In this document: in pieces, positions 26,829 through 32,454 of the stretch
Position numbering within the stretch: the first letter of the stretch is position 1
How the letters are laid out: each line of letters opens with the position of its first letter
DNA from: Bacteroidaceae bacterium
Lineage (GTDB): Bacteria; Bacteroidota; Bacteroidia; Bacteroidales; Bacteroidaceae
DNA: 32,454 nt
Direction: 5' to 3'
NCBI GenBank assembly: GCA_017534535.1
Contig: JAFXVZ010000023.1
Coordinates: 1-32,454, forward strand
Notes under the pieces: model-generated
Seen by the model: only the letters and a program-made list of their open reading frames with translations
The model's database searches: none
What the model was told of the DNA's origin: nothing
Program-made: the position numbers and the translations under genes

Positions 26829-27887
26829 ATGAAAAAAGTATTGTTTCTTTTGTTTAGCGTAACGCTGTTGTGGAGCTGCCAAAGCATCGACTTATTGTCT
26901 ATTGACTATCTGATGCCAGCTGAGATGAGCTTCCCCAACCAACTCAGGAAAGTAGCTGTGGTAAACAACATGTTACCCTCAGCTCCTCCTACATTGGCCA
27001 GTCAGTTTGTTGACAAACCCGATGTAAATTCCCGTTTGCTGTATCAAAAGACACAATATTTCTCAGGTGATGGCAAGACCACCACAGAAGCATTGGCACA
27101 GGCATTGGCAGATGGTGACTACTTCGACACAGTCATCATCTGCGACTCTGCCTTGCGTGCCTCGAACAACGAGGAAACTCCCCGGGCTCTTACTCTGGAT
27201 GAGGTGTACAACCTCACTACGCAATTAGATGCAGATTTCCTCATCTCCGTAGAGAACATAGAGATGCGTGTGGAATCGAAAGCTACACCAGATCCTTATT
27301 TCGGCCTGTTTGTAGCAAATACTGATGTCAAGGTTGCTCCCACCATTCGCATCTACCTCCCCCAACAGTCACCTCGCACCCCTATCAGCAAGGTGGATAG
27401 CATCTTTTGGCAAGGATTTGGCGATGATATCAATGGAGCTGTACATGATTTGCCCAATCAACAAACAATTCTAAGGGAGGCATCAACTTATGCCGGTGAG
27501 TTCATCGCCAAAACTTTCGTACCCTATTGGCAATCGGCTAATCGTTACTATTTTACCAATGGCTCTGTAGCTATGCGCGATGCTGTCATTTCAGTTAAAG
27601 AGGACAAATGGGAAGAAGCCGTAAACCTATGGCAGAAAACCTTCGACTCAAGTAAGAGTACCAAGAAGAAGATGTATGCCGCTTTTAACCTGGCTTTGGG
27701 TCATGAAATGCTCGAACAGATGGACGAAGCCATTGATTGGGCTACCAAGTCACAACAATATGCTACCCAGGCCAGTCAAGCAGAGGTGGCGCAGTTAGCA
27801 AGCGTATATCTCCAGCAATTGCGTGACAGAAAGCAGAGTTATGCCAGTGTAAAGATGCAGTTACAGCGTTTTGAAGAAGATTTTTAG
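26829..27887 (+). CDS. DUF6340-like lipoprotein with C-terminal TPR region
   Basis: The 352-residue protein has a lipoprotein signal (MKKVLFLLFSVTLLWSC, Cys 17). The mature start, LLSIDYLMPAEMSFPNQLRKVAVVNN, resembles a conserved Bacteroidetes lipoprotein group that I associate with DUF6340. The first 220 residues look mixed alpha/beta, and the last 110 are helical with a TPR-like pattern (SVKEDKWEEAVNLWQKTF, MYAAFNLALGHEMLEQ, EAIDWATKSQQYA). It is expected at the outer or inner membrane facing the periplasm. Its role is unknown. It lies 18 bases after secA on the same strand. Confidence 0.72.
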   Translation: MKKVLFLLFSVTLLWSCQSIDLLSIDYLMPAEMSFPNQLRKVAVVNNMLPSAPPTLASQFVDKPDVNSRLLYQKTQYFSGDGKTTTEALAQALADGDYFDTVIICDSALRASNNEETPRALTLDEVYNLTTQLDADFLISVENIEMRVESKATPDPYFGLFVANTDVKVAPTIRIYLPQQSPRTPISKVDSIFWQGFGDDINGAVHDLPNQQTILREASTYAGEFIAKTFVPYWQSANRYYFTNGSVAMRDAVISVKEDKWEEAVNLWQKTFDSSKSTKKKMYAAFNLALGHEMLEQMDEAIDWATKSQQYATQASQAEVAQLASVYLQQLRDRKQSYASVKMQLQRFEEDF

Positions 27888-27897
27888 ACAAGTTTAT

Positions 27898-27918
27898 AGC
27901 ATTTTTGCAAAAAATGCT
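27898..27918. other. AT-rich inverted repeat abutting a promoter
   Basis: AGCATTTTT and AAAAATGCT form a nine-base-pair stem with a GCA loop, and the -7 box at 27919 follows without a gap. It could end the upstream transcript or be an operator over the promoter region. Confidence 0.45.
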
Positions 27919-27926
27919 TAAATTTG
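27919..27926 (+). promoter_or_regulatory. Bacteroidetes -7 box for the acidic protein
   Basis: TAAATTTG matches TAnnTTTG and leaves 22 bases before the ATG at 27949. Confidence 0.5.
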
Positions 27927-27948
27927 CCTCGTAAATAATCATTGCACT

Positions 27949-28392
27949 ATGAAACTGAACGAATCATCATCCGCACAGCTCAAAGCGACTATCCGCAAAT
28001 CCATCGGCAAATATATTGTCGAGGAAGAGTCTTTTGTAACTGATATCCACATCCAGGTAAACTCACAAAACGGCGTCTGTAGATTGTTCGACGATGATGA
28101 TTGTGAGCTTGGACATACCACCTTAATAGAATGGGTAGCGTATGAAGGTGATGATTTCGACGAGATGGTAGAGGAAGAGCTGACCACCATCCTGCATGAG
28201 ATGAAAGATGCTGGCGAATTCGACAAGCTGCAAATCCTCAAACCCTACTCTTTCGTGCAGATTGATGACGAAAAGGAAACCATCGCTGATCTGTTGCTGA
28301 TGGACGATGACACCCTTATAGTTACCGATGAACTTCTGAAAGGCCTGGATGAGGAGCTGAACGACTTCCTCAAAGATTTACTATCTCGCTAA
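27949..28392 (+). CDS. Acidic cytoplasmic protein, unknown function
   Basis: The 147-residue protein has no signal peptide or membrane segment, and about a quarter of its residues are Asp or Glu, including DDDD at 49-52 and EEE clusters. It starts with a short basic helix (SSAQLKATIRKSIGKYI), followed by predicted strands (TDIHIQVNS, GVCRLFD) and helices. I do not recognise a domain. Acidity and size would suit a protein-binding partner or a DNA mimic, but nothing visible proves either. It has its own promoter. Its TAA stop overlaps the TAG stop of the serpin gene on the other strand, with no terminator between, so the two transcripts must run into each other. Confidence 0.7.
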   Translation: MKLNESSSAQLKATIRKSIGKYIVEEESFVTDIHIQVNSQNGVCRLFDDDDCELGHTTLIEWVAYEGDDFDEMVEEELTTILHEMKDAGEFDKLQILKPYSFVQIDDEKETIADLLLMDDDTLIVTDELLKGLDEELNDFLKDLLSR

Positions 28393-29723
28393 TTCCCGTA
28401 ATACCCAATAAACAGCGGACATAACGTATTGCTCTCCACAATAGCATATAAGAACGGACGGTCAAGCCTCATGGTTTTATTCTCCAACTGCACAGGAACC
28501 GAGGTATTCCGTTTGACAATATCCGTCACAGCAGCAGCTTCAGCCCCCACTTCATCCATCAGGAAGAAAGTTTTCTGCAATGCTTTCAAACCTTTTGACA
28601 ATTCAGGTTCCTCAAAGAAGATCATTTCCTCTGGATTAAACATCAAATCGGGATTGATATTCCCCATGCAAGAGAATAGTTTCTCCTCGGTATATTCTGC
28701 CGTAAACTTTGGAGCATACAGATCCAAGTTCACTCGCCTTGCATCCGCCAGAGAAAGCAGGTTATAATCAATTTGTATGACATCTTCCATCTTCACCCCC
28801 TCACGTGGCAGAAGGAACACCATCTTAAAGGCTCCATCGATGAATGACTTCACACCACACTGGAATTGCTGGGTTTCGTAATATAATGTCTTTTCCACGC
28901 TGTGCATCAAATCGATGTCAGCCGTATGTCCATCGGCATAATGGAAAGGCTGCTTGGTAGTTTGGTCCTTAATGAACGGATTCTCCCAAGACGACTTGAA
29001 ATACACCGCATTCATCATGTGGAACACCTCATCATCCGAGGTTCTATCCACCATATAAGGAATACGGTTGTTGGTATGCTCAGCACACCAGGCATTGATG
29101 ATATCTTTTGTTTTAGAATCAGAAAAGTTCATCGCTTCCGTCTTGGCTGCATAATAATTCTGGATGGTAGTCAGGAAATCAGTCTTTGCCGTATATCGCT
29201 GGTTATACCAAAAAGAGTTGGCACTCTTAAAAATAGCTGCTTCATCAGCCTTCTCGATGCCCGTCATCATCGTTTGGAAGAAATCATTAACCTCCTCTTG
29301 GCTATAGCCTGCCAAGCCCAATGTCTTCAGCATCTGCTGGAGTGTCTCCCCATGTAGGCCATTGATGAACATACCCAAATCTACCTCTAAGCTGATGGGA
29401 GAAATCATCAGATTCACCCCTGGAGTGCGATTCAGATACACCTCTTTAAACAATTTCCAGGAAAACTCCAGCAAAGCCAAATTCATAGCTTGCTGTTTCT
29501 CATTCAGCACCACAGGCTTATACTCATGGCGCGTATCTGGATTAATTACTGGTTCTTCTGGCTGAACAGGTTTTTCCGGTTGTTCAGGTTCTGCATTAAT
29601 AGGCTCAGGTTTTACTTTCTCTGGCTCCACTGGCTGTGGATTCATCATACTATTACCCCCATCACTACAAGCCCAGAAGAAAAGGGATGCAGCCAGTGTC
29701 ATAATCATCGCATTCATCTTCAT
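28389..29723 (-). CDS. Serpin-family protease inhibitor, lipoprotein
   Basis: The 444-residue protein has a lipoprotein signal (lipobox FFWAC, Cys 19) and a Pro/Glu-rich spacer (about residues 28-65) that lifts the domain off the membrane. A complete serpin domain follows. Landmarks are NLMISPISLEVDLGMFINGLHGET, MMNAVYFKSSWENPF and the end RPFLYAIVESNTLCPLFIGY (in parts). The reactive-loop hinge DEVGAEAAAVT (390-400) has the small residues needed for loop insertion, so the protein should be inhibitory. Counting from the hinge puts the cleavage point near Thr407-Ser408. Gut Bacteroidales serpins are thought to block host or competitor serine proteases at the cell surface. It has its own promoter and is convergent with the acidic-protein gene. 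Confidence 0.92.
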   Translation of the reverse strand: MKMNAMIMTLAASLFFWACSDGGNSMMNPQPVEPEKVKPEPINAEPEQPEKPVQPEEPVINPDTRHEYKPVVLNEKQQAMNLALLEFSWKLFKEVYLNRTPGVNLMISPISLEVDLGMFINGLHGETLQQMLKTLGLAGYSQEEVNDFFQTMMTGIEKADEAAIFKSANSFWYNQRYTAKTDFLTTIQNYYAAKTEAMNFSDSKTKDIINAWCAEHTNNRIPYMVDRTSDDEVFHMMNAVYFKSSWENPFIKDQTTKQPFHYADGHTADIDLMHSVEKTLYYETQQFQCGVKSFIDGAFKMVFLLPREGVKMEDVIQIDYNLLSLADARRVNLDLYAPKFTAEYTEEKLFSCMGNINPDLMFNPEEMIFFEEPELSKGLKALQKTFFLMDEVGAEAAAVTDIVKRNTSVPVQLENKTMRLDRPFLYAIVESNTLCPLFIGYYGN

Positions 29724-29743
29724 AGTCCAATCATTTTTGTTTA

Positions 29744-29751
29744 CAAATATA
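29744..29751 (-). promoter_or_regulatory. Bacteroidetes -7 box for the serpin gene
   Basis: The minus strand reads TATATTTG, 20 bases before the serpin ATG at 29723. A TTTG further up is spaced 24 bases away, too far for a standard -33 box. Confidence 0.55.
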
Positions 29752-30267
29752 CGTCCTTTCTATTTTTATAAATACCAAAAACCTGAAACATTGCAAGACA
29801 TTAACATTATTTAGGAATCGACTTTTGTATAAGTGGGTTTATTCGAAGATACACTATATTTATCAAAACCACATGGTCTATGCTGACAGGTGACGTATCA
29901 TCAGAGCTTCAAATGTTTGTCATTGGCGGTATCTCCATTACTGACACCAGTAAGGAAACGAGGCTGATGAGCGAAGGCTATTTGGCAAACAGTTCTTTAC
30001 AACATAGTATGCTGAGGGGCGAGACATTAGTATGTTGTCGCCTTGCAATATAGTAATGTGAGGACATAGCGATTACTAATAAGTTGGCATAACTATTACT
30101 AATAAGCGGCATGAGCAATTATTAATAAGTAGTATAGCTATTATACATAATAGCAAAAACTTTCACATCAATTCACATTATCAACTACTCTGTTTCTTCT
30201 CCAATGCAAGCATTAATAAAGCAGTTTACTACACTCTAATAGAATCAACTACGGTATCATTATAATA
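29752..30267. other. Long non-coding AT-rich spacer
   Basis: I see no convincing gene here. An open frame of 57 codons runs from 29880 to about 30053 but has no recognisable domain. The right half holds the short tandem repeat described separately. The low GC and lack of genes mark the start of an accessory region. Confidence 0.5.
30069..30154. repeat. Four-unit 23-base tandem repeat ending in a palindrome
   Basis: Units at 30069-30091, 30092-30114 and 30115-30136 share the core ATTA(C/T)TAATAAG. A fourth, diverged unit (30137-30154) is a perfect inverted repeat, GCTATTAT-AC-ATAATAGC. Units of 23, 23, 22 and 18 bases follow without spacers, unlike a CRISPR array. Confidence 0.65.
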
Positions 30268-30300
30268 CAAAAAGTGTGGCTCAGCTTTACTGAACCACAC
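30268..30300 (-). terminator. Rho-independent terminator of the candidate small RNA
   Basis: On the minus strand GTGTGG-T-TCAG pairs with CTGA-G-CCACAC around the loop TAAAG, an 11-base-pair stem with one G-U pair, followed by five U. Arms on the plus strand are 30274-30284 and 30290-30300. Confidence 0.75.
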
Positions 30301-30511
30301 CTAATTTATTACGAACGTCAGTGATTGATTGTTATTACTTCACCTCCTCAAATCTAACATGTGCTGATAATCAGCGGTTTATGAAAGTCTTGGTACAAAT
30401 AAGGAACACCATAAGCATCTTGGATGTTGTCCCACAATAACTATCGATAAGCATCCGTGCGATGCTCTTCCTATTCTTCTTTGTCCTTTTCTCTGTATTT
30501 CTTTCTTTTGT
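30268..30511 (-). ncRNA. Candidate small RNA of about 240 nt
   Basis: A strong promoter (30517-30548) and a rho-independent terminator (30268-30300) bracket about 240 bases without a convincing gene. The RNA would begin with a 50-base purine-rich stretch. Small hairpins follow: GCATC/GATGC near 30451-30465 and GCTGAT/ATCAGC at 30363-30375. A GAGGAGGTG motif comes before the terminator stem. A 27-codon frame (30371-30454) lies inside and could be a small peptide. I do not recognise any known RNA family (not tmRNA, RNase P RNA or SRP RNA). It lies 60 bases after the nuclease-like gene on the same strand and could also act as its 3' neighbour or regulator. The RNA is inferred from signals only. 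Confidence 0.5.
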
Positions 30512-30516
30512 TGGTG

Positions 30517-30548
30517 CAAAGGTATTAAGATTTCTGTACCTATGCAAA
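30517..30548 (-). promoter_or_regulatory. Complete Bacteroidetes promoter in front of the candidate RNA
   Basis: On the minus strand TTTG (30548-30545) is followed after 20 bases by TACCTTTG (30524-30517). It is one of only two promoters in the window with both boxes at standard spacing, and no large gene lies downstream of it. Confidence 0.7.
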
Positions 30549-30606
30549 TATAATTGGTTATAATTTGTACTTTGAGTCAGAATATAGTCATCCTTATGTG
30601 GGAACA

Positions 30607-32046
30607 CTATTTTTTACTTGCCGTAGGTCTCTCTCTTGCATCTACAAATATTATTTCGTATTGTGACGAATCATTCTTATCCCTTTTTGATTCAAATTCT
30701 CTCAATTTTTTCAGTTGTCCAACTTTGTTCTTATTACTATTAACAATCACAACCACATAAATCCCATATGTTCCATGCTGTGAATTCATGTAATCAGGTA
30801 ACTGAGTGACATATCCGTGCAGCAAATCTTTGTTATTTGAGAGTTTTGTTTCTATTATAACACGAGAGTTGGAACCTTGTGAAAACTTAAAATCTAACTT
30901 GCCAACGCCAGTATCAGCCTCGGGACTAATATCTATATCGACTTCCTTAGCTTTTAAGTAAGCCTCTGATATTACAAACAATAATTCTTGTGCATATTCC
31001 TCAGATTTGGCAACCTTACCCTTCTCATAATACATAAGTTTGTATGAACGGTGATTTTCAATACACTCCTTAAAAAGCAAGCATGCATTTCTTGTACTCT
31101 GAAGTACATCTTCAGGGCTTAGCTTTTTGGTTGAACCTTGTTCCTCAAGGACATTTGCAACAAGTTCCTCAAGTCGAGCCTTGAAGTATAATTTCTTTTT
31201 GTCTTCTAAGAAATCATATGGCACAGCACTCAAGCTTCTAAAATACGAGATAGCCTCTTTGTATGCCTCGGGATTATTCAAAAGTGCATTCTTTAGTACA
31301 TTCTTTCTGTCTGCACCTTCAAAGAACTGCTTCCACTCTCCGTGGACAGCCTTACAAACTCTTCCGACTAAGCCCTTATTATAATCACATACATCTGAAA
31401 TCTCATCATATGATGTAGCCATAGGCAAGTCTCCCAATAATGTGGTTGGGAAAAAATGCATTGGTTCGTCCCCATAGAATGGTACAGTGTAGGTTACATC
31501 TTCAAATTCATATTCACGTGTTGCAATGTTTAAGTCTGCTGCAACTCTTTGTGTGTATGAAAGAATTTGATGACGTAGAATAGATACAGCCATATCACTT
31601 ATTCTATCAGCGCCCACATTCTTTTCAAACAAATGCATAAATAGAAAAAGTTCAGGATCTCTCATGCCTGCCTTAATCACTTTTACAGTAGTTTTTGCAA
31701 TCTGTTTAGTTGTCTTTCCATTCATGCCTTTACCTGGCTTTCCACTTACGGAGTAGCCCAAACCAACATTAGGAATTTCAGGAAACTGCATATTTTCCAC
31801 AATGAGAGGGAAAAATGTATCATCTTCTTCCTCGCTGGGCATAGCGTCCACAAAGTGAGCAAACCTATCGAAATATTTCAAAAATACACTTTCATAAGTA
31901 CCTATAAACTCCGGCACCTGTGTATTCTTCAAACGTAGAGGATCGATATGCAGACGCATATCTCTACCAATGAAACCATCTAAGACCCCTTTTTCCTCAA
32001 ATGCTGAATGAGGTACGCCAAAATATCCACTGTAGTATGTAGCCAT
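30607..32046 (-). CDS. Undescribed protein with PD-(D/E)XK nuclease-like C-terminus
   Basis: The 479-residue soluble protein has no signal peptide. The N-terminal part contains GFIGRDMRLHIDPLRLKNTQVPEF (in parts: RDMRLHIDPLRL), a pattern I associate with uncharacterised proteins of defence-type regions. A long helical middle follows. The last 120 residues look like a PD-(D/E)XK nuclease core: GKLDFKF (Asp385), VIIETKL (Glu399-x-Lys401), then a Q415xxxY419 pair in VTQLPDYM and a hydrophobic strand YGIYVVVIV. This D-ExK-QxxxY order is found in restriction-type and defence nucleases. Base composition is AT-richer than the window average, consistent with transfer. A partial gene lies 60 bases upstream on the same strand, so it may be the second gene of a two-gene system. 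The function is unproven; I do not match it to a named system. Confidence 0.7.
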   Translation of the reverse strand: MATYYSGYFGVPHSAFEEKGVLDGFIGRDMRLHIDPLRLKNTQVPEFIGTYESVFLKYFDRFAHFVDAMPSEEEDDTFFPLIVENMQFPEIPNVGLGYSVSGKPGKGMNGKTTKQIAKTTVKVIKAGMRDPELFLFMHLFEKNVGADRISDMAVSILRHQILSYTQRVAADLNIATREYEFEDVTYTVPFYGDEPMHFFPTTLLGDLPMATSYDEISDVCDYNKGLVGRVCKAVHGEWKQFFEGADRKNVLKNALLNNPEAYKEAISYFRSLSAVPYDFLEDKKKLYFKARLEELVANVLEEQGSTKKLSPEDVLQSTRNACLLFKECIENHRSYKLMYYEKGKVAKSEEYAQELLFVISEAYLKAKEVDIDISPEADTGVGKLDFKFSQGSNSRVIIETKLSNNKDLLHGYVTQLPDYMNSQHGTYGIYVVVIVNSNKNKVGQLKKLREFESKRDKNDSSQYEIIFVDARERPTASKK

Positions 32047-32106
32047 TAATAATGTAAAGAATTTTGTAATTATTCAATCAACGAATTAAAACACAAAGAA
32101 TAGACT

Positions 32107-32454
32107 TTATTCGATTATGCTATTAGCCATTTTTTTACGCAACCGTTCTAAATCTGATTCCACGCCATCCTTTGATACTATAGAATCCTTTGGCAGCATG
32201 GAGTAGTTTTTGGCGATATTCTCTTTCTTACCGCTGAACCATTCGCCGAAAGCTGTCTGGAGGAATGACTCGGCATCGAGATTTTCTTTCCCGTTATACC
32301 TTATTATATTATAGACGAACTGCTTCAACTCGGCATTGCGCAGTTTCTTATTCAAAGGAATGCACAAATCCTTATTGGCAGATACCTGACCAGTCTCAAT
32401 AAACAGCTTCACAATGTCGCATACTTTTTCTACATCTTCTACAGGCGTGCCAGC
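32107..32454 (-). CDS. C-terminal part of an unrecognised protein, cut by the window end
   Basis: The frame is open to the window edge (it reads AGTPVEDVEKVCDIVKLFIE at the edge), so the true start lies outside. The 115 visible residues are helical and charged, with NKKLRNAELKQFVYNIIRYNG and FGEWFSGKKENIAKNYSM, ending RLRKKMANSIIE. I recognise no domain. It is on the same strand as the nuclease-like gene, 60 bases upstream of it, with no clear -7 box between, so the two probably form an operon. It may be the partner or regulator of the nuclease-like protein. Confidence 0.55.
   Translation of the reverse strand, partial: AGTPVEDVEKVCDIVKLFIETGQVSANKDLCIPLNKKLRNAELKQFVYNIIRYNGKENLDAESFLQTAFGEWFSGKKENIAKNYSMLPKDSIVSKDGVESDLERLRKKMANSIIE

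Noticed and set aside
29880-30053. A 57-codon open frame in the long spacer
   Set aside because: No domain, promoter or conserved pattern supports it; codon content looks random.
30069-30154. CRISPR-like array
   Set aside because: Repeat units follow one another without spacers and no cas genes are nearby.
30371-30440. A short coding fragment reading WDNIQDAYGVPYLYQDFHKP in another frame
   Set aside because: A stop codon lies just upstream and no family match comes to mind; it may be a decayed gene end but cannot be supported.
30371-30607. A 78-codon minus-strand gene
   Set aside because: Its first half would lie upstream of the strong promoter at 30517-30548, so a transcript from that promoter could not encode it. 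Only the inner 27-codon frame remains possible.

Overview
The window looks like a chromosome segment from a Bacteroidales bacterium, most likely Prevotella/Segatella or a close relative. The evidence is repeated Bacteroidetes-type -7 boxes (TAnnTTTG) and few clear Shine-Dalgarno sites. Family content also fits: a SecA of about 1,100 residues with a C-terminal zinc tail, a GldE-like CBS protein, a lipoprotein-type LptC, a GH109 protein, a DUF6340-like lipoprotein and a DUF4105 protein. There is no rRNA, tRNA, CRISPR array or intact insertion sequence.

Layout, left to right. (1) 1-728: an AT-rich end, a 5'-truncated M15 peptidase remnant and a small two-helix membrane protein. (2) 729-6727, minus strand: penicillin-binding protein 1A, then a fused HPPK-like/KdsB protein, then a frameshifted and motif-less M16 peptidase, then an exported protein of 14 MORN repeats. 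(3) 6837-12467, plus strand: a glycan-use operon with GH109 lipoprotein, NahK-like sugar kinase, AraC regulator and GH3 glycosidase. (4) 12580-20528, minus strand: a TolB-like propeller protein, then an envelope run read as outer-membrane barrel protein, TPR protein, LptC, GldE-like protein and PpiD/SurA-like chaperone. (5) 20677-28392, plus strand: DUF4105 membrane protein, a PafA-like protein that has lost most metal ligands, SecA, a DUF6340-like lipoprotein and an acidic unknown protein. (6) 28389-29723, minus strand: a serpin lipoprotein whose stop codon overlaps that of the acidic protein. (7) 29724-32454: an AT-rich accessory end with a short tandem repeat, a candidate small RNA with promoter and terminator, an undescribed protein with a PD-(D/E)XK nuclease-like C-terminus, and the end of an unrecognised upstream gene.

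Much of the window concerns the cell envelope: peptidoglycan synthesis (PBP1A), Kdo activation (KdsB), LPS transport (LptC), periplasmic folding (PpiD) and protein export (SecA). The GH109-NahK-AraC-GH3 block reads as a small system that releases N-acetylgalactosamine from glycans and phosphorylates it. The best candidates for something undescribed are at the right end: the nuclease-like gene with its unknown partner, and the promoter-to-terminator RNA unit beside it. Secondary items are the HPPK-KdsB fusion, the dead-looking phosphatase translationally coupled to DUF4105, and seven-base quasi-repeats in operon spacers. All family names were assigned by reading sequence; no database search was run.
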